A DNA stretch of 64,000 bases from Flaccisagitta enflata (GCA_965153355.1 OZ231126.1:79422001-79486000); one strand, 5' to 3'. Shown: positions 13,629 to 26,974, counted from the stretch's first letter. Translations and numbers: made by a program. Notes: generated from the letters alone by a model not told the origin.

Positions 13629-14309
13629 GGAGAGGGAGCGAAAAGAGAGAGTGGACCGGTAATGGTTATTCATTAGGAAAAATGGCATCCCGCTGTGATT
13701 TGATGGAAGGAGATCTTTGATCGGTAAGAGAGTCTTGTGGGGTGGGGAACGTATTGTGGGGGTAAAGGGTAATGATAAAGAGGGAGTGGGGGGTCAATAG
13801 CGGGCGGGGGTTGGAATGCTTGTCGTATTTATCAGGTGGGAGCAAAGATGAAAAGGACCCGCTCATGTCCGAAAAAAGCTCTTTTTCATGCCGAACGATA
13901 TCGTTTCTATTATCTTTTGATAACATTAACACAGTTTCATTTAACATTATCATGCAGTCGTAAAGGATCCATGCTTTGAAGTTTTCACTACCATATTTTT
14001 TCAATCTTTCTTTTCCAAAGATGAAATTTCCCTTCAACTCAGTATAATAGCTTTTTTTTTACTAATTAGCTAATGTTAGAAATTTTTTCTTAATTTTGTG
14101 AACATCCCCAAAATCAAACAATAAAACGGCCGTGAATCCGCCTCCGAACTTTCCCATCCCAAGATACCATCGCACGTGAAGATTGATTGATTGATGATCG
14201 TCCAAAGACTGATGATCGGTTCGTGATGACCGCCCGCGCTTGCGTGAATGAGAAAGTTGGACTCTCACGCGCACACGTCCATTCGACCGTTTCTTAAGTA
14301 CGGTATGAG

Positions 14310-14311
<2 letters not shown>
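13629..14311. other. No gene seen
   Basis: One open frame on the minus strand (13666-14037) has no recognisable domain. The proximity of the exon at 14891 suggests 5' flanking or regulatory DNA, but no promoter motif is convincing. Confidence 0.35.

Positions 14312-14372
<61 letters not shown>
14312..14372. repeat. (GA)n microsatellite
   Basis: A GA run of about 60 bp. Confidence 0.95.
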
Positions 14373-14374
<2 letters not shown>

Positions 14375-14587
14375 AAAGAGAATCAGCGATACATAGATAT
14401 AGGGAGACAGTCACGGTCTAGTCTTAGAACGAGATGAATAGTGCACTGAACACGTGCACGCGCGGACACACGCGTTTACGGGTAATCACGTGCTCATTTT
14501 CTTGGCAGGAATGGATTCCCACGCGCACGTCGATACCGAATGTGATTGATGAGTGATCACCAGAGACTGCGGCGGAAATAGTAACTT

Positions 14588-14885
<298 letters not shown>

Positions 14886-14890
14886 CCATT

Positions 14891-15101
14891 ATGGCGCCTC
14901 CAGCGGCGACGCGTTTGGTGGTACCGAAGTTGTTTTCGGTTCAAGCCGTAAGCACAGAAGAATTTCTCAATCAAAAACCGGGACAATTGGGACTGTTTCT
15001 GCCGAGGACACAATTTCAAAGAAAACATTTCGTCGAAAATTACGTCCAGTCTGTCTTTGACGCTTTTGGGACAAAGGTTGGTCTTTTCTGTTGTTGTTGC
15101 T

Positions 15102-15148
<47 letters not shown>

Positions 15149-15336
15149 GTGTGTGTGTGTGTGTTGATATTAACCAATATTATATTATGTGTATCGTTGT
15201 TGTTATTGTTATTATTGTTATTGTTATTACTGTGTGTGTGTGTTGTGGTTGTGGTTGTTGTTGTTGTTGTTATTGTTATTGTTATTGTCATTATTGGTAA
15301 TTTAAGGTAAGGTATTGCTCTCTTTTCATCTAAATC

Positions 15337-15433
<97 letters not shown>

Positions 15434-15889
15434 CCAGCTGCCCGGCTCTACGTTGGTAATCGGCACTGACGGCTCTCCCCTGGCGGTTTCTCTTACGCGC
15501 CTCATTTTGCGCCTGGCTGCCGGAAATGGCGTTGGACGTGTCGTCGTTGGCGTCGGCGCGCGTCTATCGGCGCCAGCTCTCTCCATCATTATGCGGCGTC
15601 ATGAATCCGGCGTCGTCGGGGGATTCTTTATGAGTGGTGACGGAGGAAAAGATGGGGGAGGAGGAAGAGAAGAAACTAACGTTAACGCAGGAAATGAAGC
15701 GAAAGATGACGAAGAAGAAGAAGAAGACGTTAACGCTAACGGAATGATTGGAGGGGGAAGAGGAGGAAAAGTGGCGGAAGTCGCGGCGAAAGAGGATAAA
15801 TTCGCGTTTCAAACTTTTGTCGGGAACGGAGGATTGGCATGCGAGGATTTTAATCTTCTCATATTCAAGAGGACCAGATACATTACAAA
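14891..15889 (+). CDS. Phosphoglucomutase-like protein, N-terminal exons, degenerate active site
   Basis: Two exons are visible: 14891-15076 (phase 0, donor GTTGGT) and 15438 to about 15889 (acceptor ATTCCAG, probable donor GTCAGA). The family is recognised from the order NQKPG (residues 27-31), TLVIGTDGS (67-75), AAGNGVGRVVVG (89-100), LSAPALSIIMRR (105-116) and NGGLA (192-196), matching domain I of the phosphoglucomutase/PGM5 group. That family normally converts glucose-1-phosphate and glucose-6-phosphate through a phosphoserine. Here the usual KPGTSGLR reads KPGQLGLF. The catalytic TASHNPGG loop is replaced by FMSGDGG plus an acidic, Gly-rich insertion of about 50 residues. Catalysis is therefore unlikely, and a PGM5-like scaffold role is inference. 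The exon ends in phase 2, which fits the exon at 30124. The start is the ATG just after the CAA array. Confidence 0.7.
15089..15300. repeat. (TTG)n, (GT)n and (TTA)n microsatellites in intron
   Basis: Directly follows the donor at 15077 and runs nearly to the next CT tract. The intron is almost wholly simple sequence. Confidence 0.9.
15341..15437 (+). promoter_or_regulatory. (CT)n tract acting as polypyrimidine tract before an acceptor
   Basis: A CT run of about 90 bp ends six bases before the acceptor ATTCCAG at 15431-15437. Position and base content make it the polypyrimidine tract of the second PGM-like exon. Confidence 0.7.
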
Positions 15890-15993
15890 GTCAGAGTTAG
15901 AAGAAATCACCTTGTCAATACTGTCACAATTTCGCCTCATATTATCCATGTTTCTGTTATTCGTGCCTTACAAAAGCTCAAAACCCTTCATTG

Positions 15994-16300
15994 GAAAAAA
16001 GTCGAATTATGTAATTCGACTTTTTGAAACGTAAGGGAGAAATAAAGTTTTCCATTTTTGGTTGCGACAATTTTAGCAAGTTAGGTCATTTGGGGCTAGA
16101 GTATACATTTTTTGATATTCATGGCTAAGAATGAGCTAATTTTCTCTTTCAAATGGCATAAACAGAAGTCTCTATGATCAATATTTTTGGAGTTATGAAT
16201 TTTTGAATCTTTTAATATTTTTAGCATTTCTTAAAAAAATTGATATTTTTCATTGATCCCAATTTTTTGGTCTTATGTAACACTAGGGAAAGGTAAAGAT
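15994..16300. repeat. Fragment of GGAAAAAAGTCGAA repeat family
   Basis: Begins GGAAAAAAGTCGAATTATG, then an inverted TTCGACTTTTT, and continues like the copies at 23351 and 24508. Its overlap with the tail of the open frame at 15438-16034 argues that the exon ends before it. Confidence 0.6.
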
Positions 16301-16352
16301 GTTACGCAAGTTTACCCTAACTTTTATGACGCTAATTTGATATTTTACTCAG

Positions 16353-16354
<2 letters not shown>

Positions 16355-16414
<60 letters not shown>

Positions 16415-16428
16415 AAAAGAGAGAGAGC
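16355..16428. repeat. (GA)n microsatellite
   Basis: A GA run at the left edge of the 38-bp satellite. Confidence 0.95.
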
Positions 16429-16429
16429 T

Positions 16430-18425
16430 TTTTTTGATTACTTGTTCTCACTACCCAAGGCAGACTTAATGGAATCCCTGTTCCCATTATCCAAGGCAGA
16501 TAATTGCTGGATTCCTTGTCCACAATTCTGTAGGCAGACTAGTGCCTGATATCTTGTCCTCATTACCCAAAGCAGACTTTTGCTGGATTCCTTGTCCTCA
16601 TTACCCAAGGCAGATATTCTCTGGATTCCTTATCCACAATTGTTAAGGCAGACTAGTGCCTGATATCTTGTCCTCATTACCCAAAGCAGACTTTTGCTGG
16701 ATCACTTTTCCTCATAACCCAAGGCAGACTTTTGCTTGATACCTTGTCCTCGTTAACCAAGGCAGACATTTACTGGACTCCTTGTCCTCATTAACTAAGG
16801 CAAAGTTTTGCTGGATTCCTTGTCCTCATTAACCACTGCAGGATTTTGCTGGATTCCTCGTCCTCACTATCCAAGAAAGACTTGTTTGATTACTTGTTCT
16901 TTTGCTTTTGCTGGATTACTTTTCCTCATTACCCAAGCCAGACTTTTGCTGGATACCCTGTCCTCGTTATCCAAGGCAGACTTGCTGGAATCATTGTCCT
17001 TATTAACCAAGGAAGAATTTTACTGGATTCCTTGTCCTCATTAACCAAGGCAGAGTTTTGTTGGATTCCTTGTCCTCATTTACCAGGGCAGACTTTTGCT
17101 GGATTACTTGTCCTTATTAACCAAGGAAGACTTTTACTGGATTCCTTGTCCTCATTAACCAAGGCAGAGTTTTTCTGGATTCCTTGTCCTCATTAACCAG
17201 GGCAGAGTTTTGCTGGATTCCTTGTCCTCACCACCAAAGAAAGACTTGATTTCTTGTTCTTACTACCCAAGGCAGACTTAATAGAATCCCTGTTCCCATT
17301 ACCCAAGGTAGATATTTGCTGAATTCCTTGTCCACAATTCTTAAGGCAGACTGGTGCCTGATATCTTAACCTCATTACCCAGAGCAGACTTTTGCTGGAT
17401 CACTTTTCCTCATTAAACAAGGCAGAGTTTTGCTGGATTCCTTGTCCTCATTAACCACAGCAGAATTTTGCTGGATTCCTTGTCCTCACTACCCAAGAAA
17501 GACTTGTTTGAATACTTGTTCTTTTGCTTTTGCTGGATTACTTTTCCTCATAAACCAAGGCAGACTTTTGCTGGATTCCTTGTCCTCATTAAGCAAGGCA
17601 GACTTTTGCTGGATTCCTTGTCCTCATTAAACAAGGCAGACTTTTGCTGGATTCCTTGTCCTTATTAACCAAGGAAGACTTCTACTGGATTCCTTGTCCT
17701 CATTAACCAAGGCAGAGTTTTGCTGGATTCCTTGTCCTCATTAACCACGGCGGAGTTTTGCTAGATTCCTTGTCCTCACTACCCAAGAAAGACTTGTTTG
17801 ATTACTTGTTCTTACTACCCAAGGCAGACTTGCTAGAATCCCTGTCCTGATTACCCAAGGCAGACATTTGCTGGATTCCTTGTCCACAATTTTGAAGGCA
17901 GATTTGTACCTGATATCTTGTCCTCATTACCCAAAGCAAAATCATGCTGGATTCCTTGTCATCACCACCCAAGAAATACTTGTTTAATTACTTGTTCTTA
18001 CTACCCGAGGCAGACTTGATGGAATCCCTGTTCTCATTACCCAAGGCAGACATTAGCTGGATTCCTTGTCCACAATTCTGAAGGCAGACTTGTACCTGAT
18101 ATCTTGTCCTCATTACCCAATGCAGACTTTTGCTACATTCTTTGTCCTCAATACCCAAGGCAGACTTGATGGATTCCCTGTTCCCATAACTCAGTGCGGA
18201 CTTTTGCTAGAATTTTTGCCCTCATTACTCAAGGGGGACATTTGCTAGATTCCTTGCCCATAATTCTGAAGGCAGACTTGTGCCTGATATCTTGTCCTTA
18301 GTAACCAAGGCAGATTTTTGTTGGATTCCTTGTCCTCACTACCCATGAAAGACTTGTGTTGGTCTCAGTTGTTCTTAATACCCAAGGCAGACTTATGCTA
18401 AATTCCTTGGGTAATTGACTTTCAT
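16430..18425. repeat. Satellite array, unit about 38 bp, about 50 copies
   Basis: Units of the type CAAGGCAGACTTTTGCTGGA, then TTCCTTGTCCTCATTAAC, recur for about 2 kb with point changes. Longer blocks recur too; for example the segment with ATTCTGAAGGCAGACTTGT appears several times, so there is higher-order structure. Translations across it are repeat artefacts. Confidence 0.9.
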
Positions 18426-18429
18426 GAAG

Positions 18430-18965
18430 GGGGTAGTCAACACTTGCGGGGGGTAGTCGACACTTGCGGGGGTAGTCGACACTTGCGGGGGTAGTTGACA
18501 CTTGCGGGGGGTAGTCGACACTTGCGGGGGGTAGTCGACACTTGCGGGGGGTAGTCGACACTTGCGGGGGGTAGTCGACACTTGCGGGGGGTAGTCGACA
18601 CTTGCGGGGGGTAGTCGACACTTGCAGGGGGTAGTCGACACTTGCAGGGGGTAGTCGACACTTGCGGGGGGTAGTGACACCTGCGGGGGTTGTCAACACT
18701 TGCGGGGGTTGTCGACACTTGCAGGGGTTGTCGACACTTGCGGGGTATTCGACACTTGCAAGGGGTAGTTGACACTTGCAAGGGTAGTTGACACTTGCAA
18801 GGGGTTGGTGACTTGCAAGAGGTATTTGACACTTGCAAGGGGTATTTGACACTTGCAAGGGGTATTCGACACTTGCGGGGGGTATTCGACACTTGCGGGG
18901 GGTATTCGACACTTGCAGGGGGTTGTCGACACTTGCGGGGGGTAGTCGACACTTACGACGTAAGT
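18430..18965. repeat. Minisatellite, unit 20-21 bp, about 26 copies
   Basis: Unit GGGGGTAGTCGACACTTGC with variants (GTATTCGACACTTGCAAG, GTTGTCGACACTTGCGG). Variants are grouped in blocks, as expected from local amplification. The 229-residue minus frame is only the translation of this array. Confidence 0.95.
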
Positions 18966-19496
18966 TGACAAGAAACGTCCACTTCATACGCGGAGAATCA
19001 TGTTAACCGCGGAGCTTTTTCGATGCTCCGTGGTTGAAACCGAGGAAAGGTAACTCGACTTATTTTTGCCAGACCACCAAATATGAACCAAATGGGTCAA
19101 AGCATAAAAAAGTTATCCATTTTTTTAAAATCCGTAAAAACGACAACAATGATAATCCGTCGCGGATAAAAATGAAATTCTTTATTTATTTATTTAAAGA
19201 TAGGAAGCATACTATCTTCACCAAAAGAAACGCGACACCCTGGGAATGATAAGATTTATTGACTATTACAAAATTTGGTAACTGAGAGAGTTTTTAACTC
19301 AAGTAAGTTATTTTCATGAAAACCAACCATGCTGTGAATTCAAAATGCAATGACCATCGCATTTCTTCATTAACATGATAACCTCATTTGTCTATAGTTT
19401 TTGCAAGCCTATGATTTTCAAAACAGGTCTACTCTTTTTCTTGCCATTTTTAAACGACTTAAGCCACAGAATTCAGATTGTGCTCATCTTTCAGAT
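18966..19496. other. No feature seen
   Basis: A/T-rich spacer between the satellites and a HINE copy. Confidence 0.35.
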
Positions 19497-20397
19497 TTTC
19501 AGTCGCGTGCAAGCGACTCTACAACCCGCTCCGTCGGTCCGTCGGTCGGTCCGTCCATCGGTCGGTCGGTAACACTTAGCTTTTTTGCGTCGTTTTTGGT
19601 CATTTTGGGTTGTCTGGAGTTATTTTAAGTCTGGTCTAAGTCTGGTCTAAGTCTGGTCTAAGTCTGGTCTAAGTCTGGTCTAAATCTGGTCTAAGTCTGG
19701 TCTAAGTCTGGTCTAAGTCTGGTCTAAGTCTGGTCTAAGTCTGGTCTGAGTCTGGTCTAAGTCTGGACTAAGTCTGGTCTAAGTCTGGTCTAAGTCTGGT
19801 CTAAGTCTGGTCTAAGTCTGGTCTAAGTCTGGTCTAAGTCTGGTCTTAGTCTAGTCTAAGTCTGGTCTAAGTCTGGTCTTAGTCTGGTCTAAGTCTGGTC
19901 TAAGTCTGGTCTAAGTCTGGTCTAAGTCTGGTCTAAGTCTGGTCTAAGTCTGTTCTAAGTCTGTTCTGGACTAAGTCTGGTCTAAGTCTAGTCTAAGTCT
20001 GGTCTAAGTCTGTTCTAAGTCTGTTCTAAGTCTGGTCTAAGTCTGGTCTAAGTCTGGTCTAAGTCTGGTCTAAGTCTGGTCTAAGTCTGGACTAAGTATG
20101 GTCTAAGTCTGGTCTAAGTCTGGTCTAAGTCTGGTCTAAGTCTGGTCTAAGTCTGGTCTAAGTCTGGTCTAAGTCTGGTCTAAGTCTGGTCTAAGTCTGG
20201 TCTAAGTCTGGTCTAAGTCTGGTCTAAGTCTGGTTTAAGTCTGGTTTAAGTCTGGTTTAAGTCTGGTTTAAGTCTGGTTTTAGTCTGGTTTAAGTCTGGT
20301 TTAAGTCTGGATTAAGCCAATAAAGTGATACAATAAGGAGCCAGGTCAATTCAGTTATCTTTGTCTCGCACTCAACTTATAGGTGTTGGCCTTGTTC
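19497..20397 (-). mobile_element. HINE-like element carrying a large 11-bp minisatellite
   Basis: Read on the minus strand it starts AACAAGGCCAACACCTATAA and ends ACAACCCGCT-type sequence, then a hairpin near 19500-19520 (AGTCGCTTGCACGCGACT). The GGAC tetranucleotide block is at 19530-19572. The interior is almost entirely an AAGTCTGGTCT minisatellite. Its 5' end lies 27 bp from that of the next copy, arranged head to head. Confidence 0.75.
19625..20320. repeat. 11-bp minisatellite AAGTCTGGTCT, about 63 copies
   Basis: Very uniform 11-bp units, with a run of TTTAAGTCTGG variants at the right end. It lies inside a HINE copy whose relatives have only a few 11-bp units (8693-8720), so it looks like expansion of an internal element motif. 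Confidence 0.95.
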
Positions 20398-20459
20398 GAT
20401 GTTGATTAATTTGCTTTTTTGGAAAACAAGCCCAACAGGCCAACAGTCGCGTGCTAAGT

Positions 20460-20980
20460 TACTGACAACTACTACAACTTCATACTACAACTTCATACCA
20501 CAACCTCATACTACAACTTCATACTACAACTTCATAGTACAACTACATACTAAAACTACATACTTCAACTACATAGTTCAACAACATACTACAGCTACAT
20601 ACTACATACTACAACTACATACTACAACTACATACTACAACTACATACTACAACCACACATTACAACTACAAACTACAACTACATACTACAACTACATAG
20701 TACAACTACATACTGCAACTACATACTACAACTACATACTACAACTACATACTACATACTACAACTACATACTACAACTACATACTACAACTACATACTA
20801 CAACTACACACTACAACTACACACTACAACTACATACTCCAACTACATACTGCAACTTCATACTACAACTACATACTACGACTACATACTACAACTACAT
20901 ACTACGACTACATACTACGACTACATACTACAGCTACATACAACAACTACATACTACAACTACATACTACATACTAGAGT
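20460..20980. repeat. Minisatellite ACTACATACTACA
   Basis: Units of about 11-12 bp with ACTAC and ATACT halves. The 192-residue Thr/Tyr frame here is an artefact. Confidence 0.9.
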
Positions 20981-21114
20981 ACCTTAAAATACCTTAAAAA
21001 TCTTAAAAAGTCATAACTTTCAAAATTTCCGCAATGTTCCACTATGTGCCACATTGCTCAAAAATGTCCCACAATGTCCCACAATAGTCCAAATTGTTTT
21101 TGAAATATAAATAC

Positions 21115-21600
21115 ATCAACATATTATGAAAATACCCAAAAATTTCTGAAAATACCTACAAATACTTGCAAAAACCCAAAAAATTATCCAACATACCCAA
21201 GAATAACCCAAAATACCCAAAAATAACCCAAAATACCCAAAAATACCCAAATACACCCAATAATACCCAATAATACCCAAAAATACCCAAATATACCCAC
21301 ATATACCCAAACAAAACCAAAAATACCAGAAAATACTCAAAAATACTCAAAAATACCTAAAAAAAACCAAAAGTATCAGAAAGTAACCTAAAATACCATG
21401 GGTACCCAAAAATACCCAAAAATACCCAAAAACACCCAAAAATACCCAAAAATACTCAAAAATACCCAAAGATACCAAATAATACCAAAAATACCCAAAA
21501 ATACCCAAAAATGCCCTATAGTACCCTGAAGTACCCTAAAGTACCTTGAAATACCCTAGAGTACCTTAAAGTACCTTAAAAAACCTTAAAAAGTCATAAT
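21115..21600. repeat. Minisatellite ATACCCAAAA changing to TACCCTAAAG
   Basis: 9-10-bp units that drift along the array into TACCTTAAAG forms. Confidence 0.9.
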
Positions 21601-21693
21601 TTTAAAAATGTGACGGACTGACGGACGGACCGACGGACCTACCAACCTACCGACCGACATGGCAAGGTGTAGAGTCGCGTGCACGCGACTAGA

Positions 21694-23350
<1,657 letters not shown>

Positions 23351-25302
23351 AATCGGGAAAAAAGTCGAAGTCAGTCTTCGACTTTTTGACATATTTGAGA
23401 GAAACAGGGTTTTCATTTTCTTATTAGAAAGTTGGGGAACTCATAAGGGCGATTGAGGCCTCCAATGAAATTTATAGGGTAAGTGAATTTGATTATTCTC
23501 TTTCATTTGGCACCAAGCAGAATTCTCCACGACAAATATTTTTTGCGCTATGATTTTTTAAAGATTTATTTACGAAAAATAAAAATTGATTTTTTTTCAA
23601 TTTTTTTTTATTTTATGTAGGATCAATAAAAAAATGTATCCATATTTGTTTGAACATGCAAATACAAGAAAACATGTTTATGAGCATAGCTGCTCCTCTG
23701 TGAGGGTGTTTTTTAGTATTCCAGCTCATCTAGCTCATTTAGCCCAGTCTTTTTTTTCTTATTTTAAATGCAATAAATAAAAAAAATGATTGGATTTATT
23801 TCTGAGCATGCAAATACAGAAAGCATGTCCTTAAGCATAGCTCACTACCCTCTCACAGCAAGATCCGGAGAAAAGTAACATTACTGTAGGTTTTTTTATT
23901 GTTTTGTATAGAATCTGAGCTCTATTTACTGGAACAAACAAAGATAAAATCTTGTCAAGAGCGCTTTTTGAGATTTTCATAAAAATTGATGGTTTGTACC
24001 CTTTTTTTCAATGTAGATTCTACTGGGTATTTTGAAAATCTTTTTTGACAGCATATTTGAATTCCTGATGAAATTTCCATTCATTTGATAGGTCGCACTA
24101 TATAATCTTATCCAAAAATGCAATTTCCCATTTTTAAGCCACCGTTACGATTTTGCAACGGTGGCTTAAAAACTGAAAATCTTATTTCTATGTAAAAGTA
24201 TATGTTGCGACCTATCAAATGAATAGAAATTTCACCAGGAATACGAATTTGCTGACAAAAAGTATTTCTGAAATACCGGGTTGAATCTACAAGAAAAAAA
24301 AGGCTTAAAACCACCAATTTTTTTGACAAGATTTTATCTTCATTAGTTCCAGTAAATAGAGCTCAGATTCTATACAAAACAATGAAAAAACCTACAGTAA
24401 TGTTACTTTTCACCTGATCTTGCTATGAGAGGGCAGTGAGCTGGTCATCTGTGTAAGTGATTTGGAGTATTTCAGCTCATTTAGCTCACGCTTATTTTTC
24501 TTTTATCGGGAAAAAAGTCGAAGTCAGTCTTCAACTTTTTGACATATTCGAGAGAAACAGGGTTTTCATTTTCTTATGGGAAAGTTGAGGGAAACAATCG
24601 ACCAAATGGGCCCTCAAACGAAATTGATAGGGTAAGTAAATTTGATAATTCTCGTCAATTTTGCGCCAAGCAGAAGTCTCTTGGAAAAATATTTTTCGCG
24701 CTACGAATTTTTAAAGATTTATTTATGAAAAATTCAAATTTAATTTTTTTCGATTTTTTATGATTTCGTGTAGGATCAATAAAGGAGTGTATCTAAGTTT
24801 GGTTGAGCAGGCAAATATAAGAAAACATGTTTATGAGCATAGCTGCTCATGTGTAAGGGTGATTTTGAGCATTTTAGCTCACTTAGCTCACTTTTTTTAC
24901 TGATTTCAAATGCGATAAATGAGCAAATATATTGATAGATGTTTAAGCAAGCAAATACAAGACCGCATATCAATGAGCAGAGCTGCTCATCTGTGAGGTT
25001 GTTTTTAAGTATTCTAGCTCATTTAGCTCATTTAGCTTGCTCTTTTTTTCTGATTTCAAAACCGATAAATGAAGAAATGAATAAATGTTTTGATTTAAGC
25101 ATGCAAATCCAAGAAAGCATGTCTGTAAGCATAGCTGGTTGTCTGGTCGAGTGATTTTTAATATTTTAGCTCATCTAGCTCATTTGGCACAGTGCAACCA
25201 ATACATAATATTGCTCTTAATTGGATCTAACAAATAAAAAAAATTGCAATGACTGAAGACAAAAGCATGGTGAAAAGTGAACAACCCTTACGACTTTTTT
25301 CC
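23351..25302. mobile_element. Composite repeat bounded by GGAAAAAAGTCG inverted ends
   Basis: The left end GGAAAAAAGTCGAAGTC (23353) and right end CGACTTTTTTCC (about 25291-25302) are inverted. A block of about 480 bp at 23351 is repeated directly at 24504. The right part holds about three tandem units of roughly 165 bp with GCATGCAAAT and TTTAGCTCATTTAGCTCA (24775-25190); the left part holds about two. A palindrome (23839-24442) sits between the blocks. No protein is encoded. Confidence 0.65.
23839..24442. repeat. Large palindrome, arms about 290 bp
   Basis: AGCTCACTACCCTCTCACAG at the left pairs with the complement ending near 24442. Further pairing follows at GAAAAGTAACATTACTGTAG, AATCTGAGCTCTATTTACTG and CCTGATGAAATTTC. 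The centre is a tight hairpin, AAGCCACCGTT..AACGGTGGCTT (24137-24169). Confidence 0.8.
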
Positions 25303-25507
25303 TCACGGCGACAGCCGCCATTACTGGTAAATCAAGAAATTGTTATATGTGTCTGCGTGTATACCTGTTTGTCTCTGAAATGGCACGCGACGTTCGTCCA
25401 ATGACCTTGTTTCCTCATTGTTTTTCTGTTCTGTTCTTCTTCCCATTCTTTTGTTTTTTCTTTTTGATTCTTCTTGCCCTTCTTCCATTTTCCCCTATCT
25501 CACTCTT

Positions 25508-25645
25508 TTTAGGTGCGACAAAGCACCTCTATAATAGGCTCTGTCCGTTGGTTGGTCGGTTGGTTGGTCGGACTGTCGGGTAACGCATTCGTTCGACAAT
25601 CCACACGTCGCACCTTATTGGCCTACTTGGTCTTGTTCCTCCTCC
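25508..25645 (-). mobile_element. HINE-like element, AGGTGC hairpin subtype
   Basis: On the minus strand it starts near ACAAGACCAAGTAGGCCAAT, then AAGGTGCGAC. It ends TATAGAGGTGCTTTGTCGCA, then CCTAAAAA. The 5' GGTGCGAC pairs with the 3' GTCGCACC. A GGTC tetranucleotide block lies in the middle. Confidence 0.7.
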
Positions 25646-25849
25646 TTTTGTTTTTCCCTTTTCTCATCTTTGTTATTCTCCTTCTTTTCACGAGAATAAC
25701 TGCCTAATTCAATTTGAATACAAAGAAATGAAAAAAGAAATGGAAAAAGGACAGATAAAAAGAAGATCCTTTTCTCCTTCCACACCTAATCTTCTCCTTT
25801 TCTCTTCACCATTCTCATCTACTCTGTTTTTTTCTTTTATCTTGTTTCT

Positions 25850-26034
25850 TCTTTATATTCTTTTTCCTTCTTTTTTTCCTTCTTTTTCCATCTTTTTCCA
25901 TATTTTTCCATCTTTTTCCTTCTTTTTCTTCTTTTTCTTCTTTTTCCTTTTTTTTTTTCTTCTTTTTCCTTCTTTTTCTTCTTTTTCTTCTTTTTCTTCT
26001 TTTTCTTCTTTATCTTCTTTTTCTTCTTTTTAGG
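25850..26034. repeat. TTCTTTTTC pyrimidine array
   Basis: About 20 units of CTTTTTCTT or CATCTTTTTC, ending at a HINE 3' terminus. The Phe/Ser frame is an artefact. Confidence 0.85.
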
Positions 26035-26120
26035 TGCTACAAAGCACCTCAATAACTGGATGGTTGGTCCGTCTGTCGGTCGGTCGGTCGGTCGGTAATG
26101 CATTTGTTCGACGATCCCCA
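26035..26120 (-). mobile_element. Truncated AGGTGC-type HINE
   Basis: The hairpin TAGGTGCTACAAAGCACCT and GGTC repeats are present. The far end is lost into a G-rich stretch (26125-26200). Confidence 0.6.
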
Positions 26121-26656
26121 CATGGGGGGTGAGGAGGCTTGGGGGGGTGGGGGGGGGGTATGGGGTAGGAGGTGGGGGAAAAGTAAGGAGGGGGTGAGGG
26201 GGAAAATTGTTGATATTTTTCTCTTTACCTCAGCATCTTTATATCTTCATATCATTATATCTTAGTATCTTTATATCTTAATGATTTGTATCCTAATATC
26301 TCACATCTAAAGAGGACGCATCTATTGGACATCTCTTGGCCTTGTTCTGCTTCTCCTTTAATCCTCTTCGTCTTAACTTCTTCGTCTTTGCCTTTCACTT
26401 ATATTTCTGCGAGTTGAGATAGAAATCATCAATCATTGAAGATTTTTATTCGTCTTGTGAAGAATCGTGAGACTGACACACCTTTCGCTCTCAGGTCCTT
26501 TGTTTTCGGAATGAAACGTGTCTGAGGGGTCTCTGAAGGCTTTCTTTTATCATCACGATGTGAGATTCATATGAAGTGCCATTTTGGTATAACGTATATC
26601 CATCTCGCTATCATATCCGTTTCTACTTGAGAAAACAGTATCATTCAAATGGTTTG
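26121..26656. other. G-rich tract, then no feature
   Basis: 26123-26205 is strongly G-rich on the plus strand (GGGGTGGGGGGGGGGTATGG), with possible quadruplex character. The rest is unremarkable. Confidence 0.45.
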
Positions 26657-26868
26657 TTTTTAGTCGCTGGCTAAGCGACTCTATACGAGGGTGCGTCCCT
26701 TGGTCTGAATGTCTGTCTGTCTGTCACGCGAAATTTCGGATGCCGCGAAATTGACCGTATTTGTGATTTCTCAGCATAACAGCCGATGCCCACCCAAAAT
26801 ACAGCCCCTGTCCAATGATTGACTGCCCCTGCCAGCGACTGCTTATTGGCCGTGTATCCGGCCTTGTT
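26657..26868 (-). mobile_element. HINE-like element with exact end-to-end motif match
   Basis: On the minus strand it starts AACAAGGCCGGATACACGGC. It ends ATAGAGTCGCTTAGCCAGCG, then ACTAAAAA. The 5' motif AGTCGCTGGC is the exact 10-base complement of the 3' stem GCCAGCGACT. GTCT repeats lie inside. Confidence 0.75.
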
Positions 26869-26974
26869 TATCAAGATTAAATCTCAGTGCGCAAAAAAAA
26901 TCGAAAAAAGATAACTGCAGCAAATGCCATACTTAGGGGGAGATTGCATTTAAACACCAAGTATGTGAACCACA

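Larger units (their letters stand above)
20425..21693 (+). mobile_element. HINE-like element with two internal minisatellites
   Basis: Starts AACAAGCCCAACAGGCCAAC, then AGTCGCGTGC. Ends AGAGTCGCGTGCACGCGACT, then AGAAA. The 5' AGTCGCGTGC is matched by the 3' stem GCACGCGACT. It contains a TACATACTACA array (20460-20980), an ATACCCAAAA array (21115-21500) and a GACGGAC block (21611-21655). Confidence 0.75.

Noticed and set aside
16430-18425. Regularly spaced repeats that might look like a CRISPR array
   Set aside because: Units are contiguous with no unique spacers, and the DNA is eukaryotic.
18298-18987. 229-residue minus-strand frame rich in Cys/Pro
   Set aside because: Translation of a 20-21-bp minisatellite; all three frames stay open for the same reason.
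20399-20977. 192-residue Thr/Tyr-rich frame
   Set aside because: Lies inside an 11-bp minisatellite in a HINE copy.
24108-24329. 73-residue minus frame
   Set aside because: Spans the centre of a palindrome; non-coding.
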